64,000 nt of DNA from Undaria pinnatifida. Its lineage: Eukaryota > Sar > Phaeophyceae > Laminariales > Alariaceae. The stretch covers positions 7,424,637 through 7,488,636 of the forward strand of contig JABAKD010000006.1 in NCBI GenBank assembly GCA_012845835.1, given 5' to 3'. Below are positions 21,035 to 32,600 of the stretch, piece after piece. The position numbers and the translations under genes are program-made. How positions within the stretch are numbered: the stretch's first letter is position 1; each line of letters begins with the position of its first letter. Below the pieces are notes generated by a model. The model ran no database searches. It saw nothing but the letters and a program-made list of their open reading frames with translations, and had not been told where the DNA came from.

Positions 21035-21400
21035 TTAGAAGGATACTCTCGCCTGGAAAGCGCAAGCGTTCGATAGCTCATCAATGAGGGTAAGATCACG
21101 TTCTGCCACACCGTTTAGATGCGGCCTATCAGCCGACGTGAGCTCCTGCTCGTTGCGATGTTTCCTGCAAATATCATTGAATTTTCCCTCTTTTAGCTCA
21201 CTCGCATCGTCGGACCGAATGATCTCAAGGATACCGTGCAAACGGATGCCGGTGAGCCACTGCTCAAGCAATGTCCGGGGCCTCAGTCTTACTGCGCAAA
21301 AAGTATTCCCACGACATCCGAGTTTTATTGTCCCGAAACATCGTGGCATACGAGTTACCCCCCTTCGATTTAATGGCATTCTTACCACTTAGGTCGTCAA
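21035..21400 (-). pseudogene. Copia integrase core
   Basis: The frame contains IRSDDASELKEGKF and, later, HLNGVAERDLTLIDE. These match the rve-type integrase core: the second catalytic Asp in the SDN/SDD motif and the Glu in NGVAER. The spacing between them is normal for copia. Confidence 0.88.
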
Positions 21401-21533
21401 AACTCCGCTCAGTTTAATATCTGAACGGCATGTAGTAAGCTTTGTTGACTGGTGCACTGATGCCCTTTGCCATTGGACATCCCACACACTGGAGTAGCTT
21501 GCTCGCCTTCTTTAGCTTCACGCCTTGTAGACC

Positions 21534-22260
21534 TCAGCAACAGGCGGTGGTGTGTGTGGGCAGTGGAGCGATGGTGAGCGTTGATGGCCAGCAGGCAAAA
21601 AGCCCAGGTATGATAACGGCGTAATCTTGAACTGTCTCAGAAGCAAGTCTAGTACCGTACGAGAAGTACAAGGTTTCGACCAAAGGGAATAGCAGCGACT
21701 CGCCAGACTTGAGGCTGATCATGATCCCTCTGTGATCACCAAGGTACCTGTGGTCTTGTTCGGCACAAGCGGGCCCTGAGAACAGGTAGTAGCTTAGACT
21801 CGGAACGTAAGCGACACGCTTCAGGCATACCGAATTCTGGCCAGATTAAAACTCTAGAACAAGACTGCGATGATCTTGTAATGGAATATGCTTGCCATTA
21901 GCGACACGCACGAACTTGTTGCACGGGCGACTCGTGCAATTTCTCGTAAATATGTGACATGTTGAGGAACGACCCGGAATCGAAACACCAAGCCTCCAAC
22001 GACTTCCACTTTTCCCCAGCCTGCAATGCCAACGCCCCCCCCTCTTTACCACCAATAAATCGGCTACCATCGGACCCGTCTGACGCCACAGGGGCCCCTT
22101 GGAGACACATACCGTATCCCCAACGCCATTCGCCTCGGTCACGACTAACGACGCCACCGCAATGACAACATCTCTCGCGCCCGGAATCAATAGCCAGCAC
22201 TGAACCTGCATTCGCCGGAGGTAGACGGCTGATTTCCTCTTGACCTTTCCCATGGCACCG
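21534..22260 (-). pseudogene. Copia protease and pre-integrase region
   Basis: WCFDSGSFLNMSH (near 21955-21990) matches the copia aspartic protease motif W-DSG-A-H-M. VRVANGKHIPL lies in the next frame (about 21890). The frame at 21534-21722 covers the position of the pre-integrase segment without a clear HHCC motif. At least two frameshifts are present. Confidence 0.75.
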
Positions 22261-23220
22261 ACTACACAGCTTCAACATGCAGCCGCGGGCGTAGTGATCT
22301 CGATCACGGCAGTTAAATCATATTGGCCCATTTGCCGACTGCTTCTTGACCCCGGCGACGGCGCTGTTTTCGCCGCTTTTCTGGCTTGTACTGCTGTTGC
22401 CGTTGTTGTCACCCCCGGCACCTCTACCGCCACTGTTACCACCTCGCTCTTCGCCAGCTCGTCCTCGTCTACCGCCTCCACCACGCCCGCCATCAGTAAC
22501 GAGCGCATGGGGCGACGACGAGCTCCTCTTCTTCTTTCGTAGTAGTTCGAACTGCGCCTGTACTATGTTCATGATATCGAAACGACCAATAAGCTGTTTC
22601 CGGCTCAACTTTCGGGTTTCGAGGTCGTATTCGGTGGGAAGGGGGGCGACAGAGATACCATAAACTGTTTTGGTCATCGACATCCATTCCGGCATCACGC
22701 TCTCTTCACACACGTATTCTATCTCCAGACGTAGGGTTAGGTTTTCTAAGAGATCACTCCCGACCAAAAGGCTAAGGTAAGGGGGTCACTCTTGGGGCCT
22801 GTTTTAGCTGCGGTTGCGGTCATTCACGCGAGGGACTCCCCTATTCTTATGCGGTCTTGAGCTTTAGTGCCGTTTTTATATTTTGCTACGTGAACCCGCA
22901 ATGGAATCGTAATCTCCGCTGCGCCAAATCTTTGCCTAAAGTATCGTTGTCAGTGAGTCACAGAGTCACTCGTACAAGTGGTTCGGACCCGGTGCGAAAA
23001 TGGGGGTACCCCCCCCCTACCGTAGCCTCCTACCGTAGCCTTGGGCTCCTCTGGCGATGTTAAAGTAGGTCAACTTCTTCCTGAGCTCATTCTGTTGACC
23101 CACGGTTCTAGCACCATACCATTTTTCTGTGTCCCCCCCCCCAGCGTTTTGCCGGGGAGTTGCTTCGATAGAAACGACCAATGTCTGTCTCGATCTTAAA
23201 CGTCTGTGACAGAAAACCAT
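22243..23220 (-). pseudogene. Copia gag region with zinc-knuckle remnant
   Basis: CSRCHGKGQ at about 22243-22266 is a degenerate CCHC knuckle. Upstream is a Gly/Arg/Asn-rich stretch and a helical part (RKLSRKQLIGRFDIMNIVQA). A further frame at 23017-23220 with WYGARTVGQQNELRKKLTYF is probably the N-terminal gag segment. Poly-C and poly-G slips break the frame. Confidence 0.65.
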
Positions 23221-23230
23221 ACGCTCTCAA

Positions 23231-24510
23231 CTGTCTTTTAGACACTGCCTCGGTTACCCCTTGGCGCAATATAGGGCCTCTCTATCATTTATAAGCCCAC
23301 ATCAACGTTCGGATCCGACGTGAACACTTTGTCGGAACGTTAATATTTTGCATATGCACCGTCGCTTGTTCTCGAATTCCGGAAAACCACCATCGGCCTT
23401 TCAGGATCGCGGATACCATCTTCGTGTTCTGGTGGACTCACTGGTGAGACAGTGTGTTATAGTGGACTTGCCGGTGAGACCGTAGTCTCTGTCTTGTCCA
23501 CTCTCGCTAGGTTGATCCCTCGGGGGCCAACCTCGACACACCCAGCACCCTCGCTCTTGCTCGAAGGATCGTGGTAGGGTGTTGGTGACCCCGAAGGACC
23601 TCGTTCCTCACCAGATCTTGGGTTTGGGCTGCCTCAGAAAAAAAAAACGGTGCACCTCCATCGTAACGTGTGCTCATCGGTATACTCATCAGGGCCCCCG
23701 CTTGGAACTGCAAACCCAGTGTGAGCCAACAGCTTGGCAGCCTGCTTGGAACTGCAAATTGAGTGTGAGCCAACAGCTTGACAGAGTTGTCTTCCTCTGT
23801 GGTGTCGGTCCAAGGTTCATTTTCGGAGTTTCCACTGATCATCAATCCAGCGTTAGCCCAGCGGGTGAATCTCTAGTGCCGTAGTGAGTGATATGGTGCG
23901 ATTGGGGGCTGCTCATCCCGCTTGCACACTGCTGTAGGTTTAATCGCCCGCAGGATCCTGCACGTCGGACTGAACATCAAAAGAGGAGGCGTTTCCACCG
24001 CGTCCTTCCCTCGACCCCGCCAAGTTTTGGGGATTTCAGCCCAGGCTCACTCACGGTGAGTCTACGTCTAGTTCGCGAAGCTTCCGACACCACCGCTCAT
24101 GAACTGCTAATACGAAACAGATACAATGTAGCATTTTTACCCAACAAATATCAAGAACATCGATAGCTGCGCTGCTTCCCCCGACAACACAACCCTAAGA
24201 GGTCGTGCTCGCCCAAGTCAGACCAACCCTCGCCTCCCTGTACACTCAGCACGTCTACTGGGCCCTGGGTGTCTGGCCGATGCCACAGTGCCATCACACT
24301 TCCATTAGAAGCGCATTTTGTTAGCGCGCGTTAGTCTCGTGTCTTGTTTTCAATCGAACCATTGTCTGTGGTCGAATATGACGTTTATATATTTACGGTA
24401 AGGGTGGAGACCCGTAAATGGTAGGCGATTTATTTGTGGTGAGGGTGGAGACCCGCAGATAGTATAATCTTATATTCGTTCTGGATGGTAAACGTAGCTT
24501 TTTTCGCCTG
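23231..24510. other. Unassigned, with two short tandem duplications
   Basis: A 46-bp unit (GCTTGGAACTGCAAA...CCAACAGCTTG) is duplicated at 23699-23785. A segment GTNAGGGTGGAGACCCG is duplicated about 45 bp apart at 24397-24456, the first within the inverted pair ATTTACGG/CCGTAAAT. A lone MITE-A terminus (GTGCACCTCCATCGTAACG) is at 23652. The 5' LTR of the copia element may be hidden here. Confidence 0.45.
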
Positions 24511-24939
24511 GTAGTTTTAAGGTGTGTTTTCATGTATGTTCAAATCAAACAGTTTTAGGAAACCCGAAAACCCTGTAGTATTTTTGTGGTGTACACAGGA
24601 CCAGAAGGGGACTGGTGGAGCTGCTATACATACGATAACGATTTGGAGAAAAGGGTACGTAGGTGCACCTTGAGAGGTGTATTGATGATGTATGATATTG
24701 ATGGTGGCACTGATTGTGTTGAATTTTTCGGGTATCTTTTGTTTTTGGCGGTATTCTTCTGATGATTGATTGCGAAATAAAGGAGGGTAAGCATATTCGT
24801 GATTGATTGCTTGTTCTACCAACACTATAACTTGCGAATACTTTTCCGCAATCGAGGAGTGAAACACGAAACGTTGCGACGATGGAATAGTTTTCGTAGC
24901 AGGGAGGGCTTGAGCTGTTCGTGTCGACAATGGCGGCAT
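24511..24939 (-). CDS. Uncharacterised open frame, doubtful
   Basis: About 140 codons from an ATG at 24939 with reasonably balanced composition (KYSQVIVLVEQAINHEY, SSEEYRQKQKIPEKFN). No domain, signal peptide or motif is recognised and no splice context supports it. It may be a chance frame in AT-rich sequence. Confidence 0.15.
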
Positions 24940-25835
24940 TTTATTGTTTATTTAATAGATTGTTTGGAGCTATAGCAAAAAAAAGCCAAAAAGGGAGTAT
25001 TTTCGGTTTCATGATGGTTTACAAGCGACATACTTGTTGTATTCGGGATAATTTAATCGCCAACTAGATTCTATGGTTCAGTCATGCCAAAAAGGACCTA
25101 TGCTACCTGGATTTACCGTCGCGATCTGTGTATCTATGGCTGGAGTAGAGGGCAAAAGGAGAATTTGTCTGGGAGAACGGGGTTCCTCACGATCTCTGGG
25201 ATTGTGCTTTTAGCCTTAGTTTTCATCATTTTGGCGCGGCTAATGTAATCGCTTTTACAATTGCAATAGTTGTATATGGGAGTTAGTGAGAGGTTTTTGC
25301 TTACGGGGGTGGGCTTCCTTTTTCTTATCATTTTTATGGTTGGTTTGGGTCATCATGGCGTTGTGTGTTATCGCCTTGTCTCGTCACTGTTGCACAAAGA
25401 CTTAGAGAGGGTGTTCGTAGTACCCCCTTTGCTTGACAGTTACGTGCCGGTTGTGGATCTTAGCTTACTGCGCAGTATCTGGATCTGGGCATCTGTGCGT
25501 GTGGGATGGCGCACGATGTCACTTCTTTGCTGTCCCTACTCTGCTGGAAGATAAAATTGAACGACCTGAATCATCAAACCATCGACTGTCCGGGTGTCTT
25601 GACAACTTTGCTTGGGGCTGTCGAACGCGCCACAGCACCGCAGCGCAGGGCAAGCCATGGCACAGCACCGCACGGCACCGTACGGCGCTGCGCTGCGCTG
25701 CTGAGCCATATATAGCTGGGGTGAGTTGAGCTGGGCTTGCATTGTGATTCAACAACGTAATACCTGGTATGTACAAACAACCTGGAGTAGTAGTACCGGT
25801 ACGTGGTTTTAAATTTTGAGAAAAATCAAATCAAA
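24940..25835. other. Unassigned sequence
   Basis: No gene recognised. A GCAC/CGCA-rich patch at 25625-25710 produces overlapping short frames on the minus strand. Confidence 0.35.
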
Positions 25836-25880
25836 TGTGGGAAGCGAAAAAATAGAGGTCGCTCAGAGAATCGATACTTA
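25836..25880 (+). repeat. Short direct repeat, left copy (pair with 27268-27312)
   Basis: GTGGGAAGCGAAAAAATAGA, then GGTCGCTCAGAGAATCGATA. A near-identical stretch is at 27268-27312. The pair encloses the tRNA-like sequences and the TA-flanked element. Confidence 0.7.
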
Positions 25881-25925
25881 CTTGTAAGCAGGTCTAGAGG
25901 ACTATCCACTAGACCACAGAATCAC

Positions 25926-26001
25926 TGTAGCTTTTTAGTCTAGCTGATAGACTGTCCGCTTCTGAGCCTGGTGTGCGTGGGTTCAAATCCCGGTAACATC
26001 G
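25926..26001 (+). other. tRNA-like sequence 1
   Basis: GATAGACTGTCCGCTTCTGA, then GCGTGGGTTCAAATCCCGG: a degenerate A-box region and a B-box. The anticodon loop resembles CTTCTGA (Arg-UCU type). The T-stem has a mismatch and no acceptor stem forms, so it is a tRNA pseudogene or SINE head. A partial inverted copy of the A-box part (CTATCCACTAGACCAC) lies just upstream at about 25901-25916. Confidence 0.55.
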
Positions 26002-26034
26002 GAAAAAAAACGATACCCGTAGAAAAAAGGATTA

Positions 26035-26110
26035 TTGCCACTTTGTGGTCTTCTAGTGGATAGACTGTACGCTTCTGAGCCTGGTGTGCGTGGGTTCAAA
26101 TCCCGGTATA
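26035..26110 (+). other. tRNA-like sequence 2
   Basis: Near-identical to tRNA-like sequence 1 (GATAGACTGTACGCTTCTGA, GCGTGGGTTCAAATCCCGG) with a better A-box, TGGTCTTCTAGTGG. The acceptor stem is not complementary, so a working tRNA is unlikely. It ends about 40 bp before the mariner/pogo-like element. Confidence 0.55.
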
Positions 26111-26151
26111 AATGTATAGTCTATACTCATAAAAAAAGGATCGATAGTATA

Positions 26152-27166
26152 CAGTCGTCCCCGATAAAAAGACGGACATGGTTTAGTTTGTCCAAAGCGT
26201 CTTGAACGCGGGGAATCGTCTGTAAGATTCTGGGGACGATAACTCACCATCCCCGGGGTCAATGGAGACGTAACATACGTCAAAAGACGCGCCGTTGCAG
26301 CAGAAATAATTATTATACCAGCACGAACGACGCGAAAACACCGAGAAATGATCACCGCACCGTGGTGAGTGGTTAAAAGTCTCACGCACAATATGGCCAA
26401 GCTATTTTTTTTGTTGATCTTTGTAGCGACACTCGACCTCCAAAATATACCACGAAAAGTAGTAGCTGGTGTCCCAGAACGCCGTTCTTAGATGACAGCA
26501 GTGCACTACTACTGCAACAGTTGTCGTCGATGTTTCTGCTGCTGGTGTTGATGCTGCTGTGTTTGTTTTTTTTTTATATTTATTTTGTCCGTGCTGTCCT
26601 CTCACGTTGAAAATCTCGCCGACATACCGTCAGCATCTGAAAATAATCGTACTGCTAATGAAACTGATATGATACACCTTTTTTGTGATAGGCTACGTAA
26701 CAAACAGGGACAAGACAGAACCACACACGCCCGAAATAAGACAACAAACACATAAACCAGAAAATATCGGTGATCTGTGCACTCTCTCTGCTGCCCGTAG
26801 CCTTCCTCTCCGGTGCACCGACCACAAAAGTCATGCCTGGGTTGCCCGCAAGGGCACTGATGCTTTGTCGTGATGGGGATAGACTTCATCGTGCATGTTG
26901 GTTCTTCGCATGTCGTCGTGCCGGAGGCAGACGAACCATCAGCTGATGAGAGGAATCTATCCATACCCACACGCAACAGCTGCAGCAGACCTCTCTCTGC
27001 GCAGCTCTACAGGTGTGATCACAGCAATTTTGGGGGTCCCGTGTTGTAAAACTACTACGCCCCCCGAGGTGATGTCTATCTGCGGGGCACCCTGCTTCAG
27101 GAAAAAATGACGTCTTCAAAACGGGAAGTTGACGTAAGATGAGCGTCTTTAAAGCGGGGATGACTG
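26152..27166 (-). mobile_element. Tc1/mariner (pogo-like) TIR element with TA duplication
   Basis: The left end CAGTCGTCCCCG starts at 26152 after TA (26150-26151). The right end CGGGGATGACTG stops at 27166 before TA (27167-27168). The inverted similarity continues inward around AAAGACG. CAGT-type ends in a TA duplication are typical of the Tc1/mariner/pogo group. The 1,015-bp length is short for an autonomous element; the only candidate coding remnant is the minus-strand Cys-rich frame annotated separately. An inverted partial relative lies at 61735-61950. Confidence 0.8.
26602..26976 (-). pseudogene. Cys-rich frame within the mariner/pogo-like element
   Basis: A 124-codon frame with a Cys/His cluster, CPCGQPRHDFCGRC, that could coordinate zinc, preceded by CTMKSIPITTKHQ. 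The second half is Cys/Leu/Val-rich and looks non-functional. It may be a remnant of a transposase C-terminal region or unrelated captured sequence. No DDE/D motif is visible. Confidence 0.3.
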
Positions 27167-27267
27167 TACTAATAACAAAAAGGAATCGGTGAGAAGCACT
27201 GAGAAGCGCTGTTTCAGGAATTCGAGCCCGCTCAGCCGTCCGGAGAGGAGAACGCCTTAAATTTAGT

Positions 27268-27312
27268 GTGGGAAGCGAAAAAAATGGAGGCCGCTCAGAA
27301 AATCGATATTTG
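27268..27312 (+). repeat. Short direct repeat, right copy
   Basis: GTGGGAAGCGAAAAAAATGG, AGGCCGCTCAGAAAATCGAT: partner of 25836-25880. The sequence after it (TTTGTAAGTAGTTCT) also resembles the left copy's flank. Confidence 0.7.
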
Positions 27313-28154
27313 TAAGTAGTTCTGTACTATACCACGGGAGCCTCGCCGCGGCGGGCTACCGCCCGCCTTGGCTCCGCGCATGCCCACAATTTTCGAGAAT
27401 GCGTGACATCTATGATTGGTATAGGACTATAGGCTAATCGAGGTTGTACATGCGACAGCACTGCCAAGGGGTACACTCAAGTAAGTCGTGTTTGAATAAA
27501 GAAAAAGAAACATGGGAATTAGATGCAGTAAACCACAGCAACAAATTGCGTCATCCGGCACATGATGACAAACAATAACAGCAGCAATCCCCGCACAACG
27601 TTTTTGCACGTGTAATTTCAGCAACAAGAGCGGAAGCGGCAACGGCTGCAAATCGACAACAGCACGCAGCATTTCCAGCATAATAATGTGCACATACACG
27701 GTGTATACACCTCACGATCGTAATATCTAGATTAATGGTGATCATAGAAAATAATGTTCTTGTTACTTACTCGACTTAATTGAGAAGAAAGCGATGTTTT
27801 ACGTCGATATTGATTTCCATGTCACCTGACACGGTAATGTCTTCATCATGATTTGTTACGGCAACGGACGACGGGGGACAAAAAAAGTACGGTGAGTCAT
27901 GTCCGCGGCTTTATGGCCGTGGCTTAAACGGACGAAGAACAGCGGCGGGTAGTTCTGTGAGCGAGGAAAGACGTTTTTTCTGGTCAGTGAAACCGAAACC
28001 GTCAGCGTGGCAATAATGCCTTCGAAAAAGATAGTGCAAAGCAGCGTCATCGGAAATGCGCACCTAGTATCTATATTTGATACCCCCCCTGTAAAAACAA
28101 AAGACAGTTAAAAACGTGATTAATGTGTTACGGCCAACCACTGTTCACATATAT
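27313..28154. other. Unassigned, CAG/CTG-flavoured sequence
   Basis: 27530-27690 has dispersed CAGCA/CAACA motifs like those at 41.6-43.0 kb. No gene recognised. Confidence 0.35.
27350..27367. other. GC-rich perfect hairpin
   Basis: GGCGGGC-TACC-GCCCGCC, a 7-bp stem with a 4-nt loop, inside a wider imperfect inverted repeat (GGAGCC...GGCTCC, 27337-27375). No following T-run, so it is not a simple terminator. Function unknown. Confidence 0.6.
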
Positions 28155-28600
28155 ATATATTATAAAAAATGAAAATACACTCCAGCTGTGAGATCGAAGA
28201 TTTCGTCGAAACTCATCTTTGCAAGCTGTGTGTGATACTCCGATCGCGCGCATTACGAGTTGTGTGTCCTCATTAAGGATATAGGTCGGCGACTCCCCTT
28301 CCAACTACAGTGTAGCTATCAGGGTCAACAGGATGATTTTAGTCAGTCTGTGCGCGGAAACTATATAACCCGTTTCTGAGGGGGACAAAATCTGACAGCT
28401 GTGAAGGGAAATGTATCCTTCTATCAAGTGAATCTTGGAAGTCGAATAACCGGTGAGGGGGGTGGGGCGGAGTTTTGAAGGACGTGGGGGCCTGGTTTTG
28501 ATCAAAAGCGAGCGGGTTTGGAGGGGGGGGGGGGGGGGGGGGGGGGAAGGGGGCAATTTGTGCATGTAAGCTATAAATCCTTTCGAGGGGATAAATCTGA
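28155..28600 (-). repeat. R1 dispersed repeat, near-complete copy, with poly-G expansion
   Basis: Reverse orientation of the 8.4 kb copy with high similarity from ACTCCAGCTGTGAGATCG through CCCGTTTCTGAGGGGGACAA to AACCGGTGAGGGG. The C-rich end is expanded to an uninterrupted G-run of about 28 (28519-28546). Confidence 0.9.
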
Positions 28601-29350
28601 GGGTTTTGGCACCAGTATATTATTTGGGGCGGGGGGGGGGGGTTGGGGCGGGGGGGGGGGGTTGGGGCGGGGGGGGGGGGGGGGGGAGGGGCGGGGGGGG
28701 GCAGCTCAATATGTGCCTGGAAACTATACATTATTTTGAGGGGATAAATGTGACGGTTTTAAATAATACATCAGTTTATCATGTATATCCTGGGGTAAGT
28801 CGTACAATCAGTGAGTAAAGGGAGGGTGGAGTGTTCGAAGGGGTGGGGTTGGGATGGGTTGGGGGGGAGGTGGGGGGTGTGGGGGCGGGGGGGGGGGGCG
28901 GGGGGGGAGGAAGGGCTTTAGGTGAGGGGTTTGTTATACGTGTGGTGCTAGGTCTAGGCGATGGTGCGGGTGATGGGGAAGAAGGGGGCGTTCGAGGCGA
29001 GGGGGGGGGGGGGGGACAGCGGCATGGATGGCTCTCGAAAGATAATGAGGTGATATCCTGTGCGTAAAGTGTTTATTAATGTGGCGGATTTCGATATTTG
29101 GTGGGGCATTTGAGTAAGGGAGAGCAAGAGGGGGGGGGGGGGGGGGGGGGGGGGATTTTTTAGGAGGTTTAGGTCACAAATAATATTCAAATACACTTCG
29201 GCTGTGAGATCAAAGATATGTAGCAGCTTGTCATACGCGTGGTGCTAGGTCGAGGCGATCGTGCAGGTGGTCGGAAAAGAGGGGGCGTTGGAGGGGGGGG
29301 GGGGTGGGGGGGTGGGGGTGGGGGAGGTATATATATATGTATGAGCATGA
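28601..29350 (-). repeat. Poly-G/G-rich minisatellite, extension of R1
   Basis: Repeated modules: AACTATA...TTTGAGGGGATAAATNTGA, G-runs of 10-25 separated by TTGGGGC or GGTGG, and TACGYGTGGTGCTAGGTCKA followed by GGCGATNGTGC. The last module also occurs near 51015 and, inverted, near 58930 and 60630. The G-runs are at 28621-28700, 28855-28915, 29000-29016, 29131-29154 and 29291-29325. Glycine-rich frames are artefacts. Confidence 0.85.
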
Positions 29351-29376
29351 ACATTGCTGTTTTCTTGTATGCATGT

Positions 29377-29626
29377 TGTAATAGAGTGTCAGTATAGCTG
29401 GCAATAGATTCGGTTAGATAGCCCGCAGAGTCATGGTCTATTGGACCGCAAGAAGGTTCCCTTAAATGGAATATTCTTATTGGAGCGGATGACCCGTAGA
29501 ATCTAGCTAGCTTATACCACAAGAGAGTTCTCGGTAATGGAACGTTCCTCTGGACAAGATAGAAAGAAGTAAGCGCGTTAGGCGCTCATGGGGATATAAA
29601 ACATCCAGGAGAACGATCCTTGTTCA
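29377..29626 (+). repeat. 5' LTR candidate of the 11-kb element
   Basis: About 240 bp matches 40231-40482 with few differences (GTGTCAGTATAGCTGGCAAT, GGACCGCAAGAAGGTTCCC and CGTTAGGCGCTCATGGG are shared). It starts TGTAATAG and ends near CTTGTTCA. A TATA-like ATATAAAA is at 29593-29600. A candidate primer site, AATGGTCATGCAGCC, follows. Confidence 0.7.
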
Positions 29627-32600
29627 AAAATGGTCATGCAGCCATGATCGCCTTGTCACGAGCATCAACACGCGCTGCAAATGGTGCTGACTTACGCAAT
29701 TGACAATGATTGCTTTGTCACGGTGCATTATTTTTGGGGGGGGATTTCAACCCCAGAATGCGCGAACGACGGTATTACACGTCATGCATCCCACAATATC
29801 ATATCGGTAGTATTTTATAAAATCCTCTCACGGTGCACTGTGTTCTATTTGGAAAACCTCTGTGAGGGTGAAGACTCAACGTGCCACGAGCCTCGTCAAT
29901 ACGCTTTATACCCCACGCGTGTTTGATCTATTTTTATGAGGCTTACGTTTTTGCTGTTACGCACCCCCGACCTGATGCAGCGTTGGAATGACCCGAACTG
30001 TATTAGGATCGTGCTTGAGCAAAAATACTGTTGAGTAAAACCGCACTCCGAGTGCGTCGCACTCCGAGTACCATCTCTCTCTCTTTTCCACGAGTATATT
30101 ACGCGTGATACACGGAACCCCCCCCACTTTTTAAAAAAAAACAGTGCACCCCAGAAGTACACCGTCACTTTCAGGTCCGGATTTTTGCTTCGGAAAACCT
30201 CAAACATAGCTTAGGCTATCGACGGGTACGAGAAGTACACATATTTTCCGTGTTGTAAGGTCCGATTTTGTTATGTTTTCGACTGGATAACTCGGTGGTT
30301 TTAATCACCTCCCGGTCATCACGCTCCTCCCCCGCGAACATCTACAATCATCCATCACCCTCCGGTCTTCTTGGTGACGTTCAAAAACTACTTGTACTAC
30401 ATCCTACTTCTCTACTCCGGTGCGTGCGTTACCAAATCTCCTCATTTCCCATCCATTCCGGACCAATATGGACTCCACCCCCCAACCCTCGCGGTAAATC
30501 CCGCACCAACCAGGACCCAACCTCTCAACCCTCACACTGAACAGTGTGCGTCGCGTTCTTCTCCTGCTGTAGCCATGGGTGGTACAGTTATGGTGAAGGA
30601 CCTTGACATTCTGTTCAATAAAATCGAAATAATGCCCGGAGCGCTTTTTTGTGGCCGGGGTCGTTGACGGCATTTCCACCACCACTGACCCCGACCTATT
30701 TCAGTCAAACCGGATCCCTCGAGGTTTGGTACAGCCACCTTACACGCCCAGACTGGGAGAACGGATCCCTCTACGAGAGACGCCCACCTAATGCGACTGC
30801 GATTTTTGTTTAGCGCCTGAGGGCAAGAGGTTATTTTTTCCCCGTGGGATACCGCAACAACGCCGCAAGTACAGCGACGACTACCACAGAGTGTGTCGCC
30901 GTAATGGCATCCATGAGGCCAGTGCCGCGGTGGTTACCGAATAGCATGCCACCGCGACTACAGCCCTTTGTGCCCCACCAGCTCGTGTACTCGAGTTTGG
31001 ACGTCCTTGCACCCCCCCCCACCCCCCCCATCTGAGCCAAGACTACCATCCCAACCGACACGTTGCTGCTCACTGCCCATCTCCGGCTCCCATAGCCGCC
31101 CACCCCACGCGGCCCCGTCTATAACCACAACGGTTCAAAATCGCCCGCCCATCACCGCGCTTAACCCCCTGCGCCCAAATCGCCCCTGCTTTTGTTTGCT
31201 CGTACTTGCTCACAACTGAATCCGGCGTGCCCACGGTCTCGACCGGGCGGCACCTAAAGACACCCCTGTCTGCGGTAATTTTTTTTTTCGGTTATTGGCC
31301 ACGTCGTACCTACCCAACTACGACTCATGTCAGCATCGTTAGACGGTCCGTCTGCGGTAATCTGCCGGTTCGGTCTATTGCTTGAAATTCCGACCCCCTT
31401 CCGCCGCTATTACAGTTGTCAAAACGGCCACAGAGCCGCCAAACCAACTTTGTTGCCGCGTTGCCCTACACGCTCCACGCCCCAGCACCCACCTCCCGTG
31501 AACCCAGGGCATAAAAACGCCACACACGCCCTCCGCAACGAGCCCCCAAAAACGCCGCACGCACCCCCTCGCACCACCTACTCCTCGGCTCAAGACCACC
31601 GTTCTTCTCCGACTACCACCTATACCACCATTCTTCTCCGCCTACCACTTATATCACCGATAACGACCGCAGAAACAGCGACAGCAAAGTCGGCCAACGA
31701 CGCAGACGCCATCCTATCCGTAGTGGCCGCGACGGCGGTCGTGACCACCCGAACTGCGACGCCCACGACGCCTGCGTCTCTCACGAACCGCAAAAAGTGG
31801 TGGCTCGCAACCACCATATTTGGTGATACGGAACACAAACCTGCTACGAGCATCATTATCAACCACCTGGCCATCGAGTACCACTCTGCTGGCTTTTGGG
31901 CATTCTTCCTGACGTTTGCATCGTGCCAGCGACACTCTCGCACTGTAGCAACACCGCTACGCCTCTAGTGCGCTCAACCCAGGTATGGGCAAACTTTAGA
32001 ATGTTGGTTTTTACTGCTGGTATTTGCGGAAACGTGCGGACCATAAACCCGGCGCCATCACCCGGCAATAACCCGCGACAACCAATGCCGCTCGTTATAA
32101 ATGCCGTGGCAACTATTTTTTGGGTCGAAAGCGCCATGATCGCATTTCTTCCTTTGGCAACTGCTGCGACAACGACGACAACATCAACAGCAACAGCGTG
32201 GCTGGCCGATAACCATTACGGCACAAAACCCTGGACGCTACACGCTGATCAACCGATACAGCACTACCAGCGCCAGGCCATCTAGTTGCGGACGAGATTC
32301 CGGCTTCAACTTTGAAAGATCGAGCTCCACCCACGCCCCCGCCCCCCAACAATCTACCCCCCCCCGCCCAGCCCATACATACGATATCGCTTGTCCAAGC
32401 CTGATCCCCTTGTTCTATCGATGGTCTTGAGGTGTGGGTGCGAGGAGGCCAACACATCGAGCCCTACAGGGATGCTCCACTCGCCGCCTTCCATCGATGA
32501 GCAACGCTACTTGCCGAAGACTGCGGCTACCAGCGGTTCCGGACTACAGCACGAAACTTCTGCTTCCAATTCCGGGCCATCACATCCTGAGCCCGCCTCG

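Larger units (their letters stand above)
18690..23230 (-). mobile_element. Decayed Ty1/copia LTR retrotransposon
   Basis: On the minus strand the order is gag and zinc-knuckle region, protease, integrase, linker, reverse transcriptase, RNase H. Integrase preceding reverse transcriptase is diagnostic of Ty1/copia. Every domain is split by frameshifts or stops, so the copy is inactive. I found no matching LTR pair in the flanks; they may be eroded. Confidence 0.92.

Noticed and set aside
25926-26110. Two functional tRNA genes
   Set aside because: T-arm and A/B boxes are visible but acceptor stems do not pair; treated as tRNA-derived pseudogenes.
31327-31968. 213-codon Pro/Thr-rich frame
   Set aside because: Low-complexity C/A-rich sequence inside the large LTR element, with equally long frames on the opposite strand.
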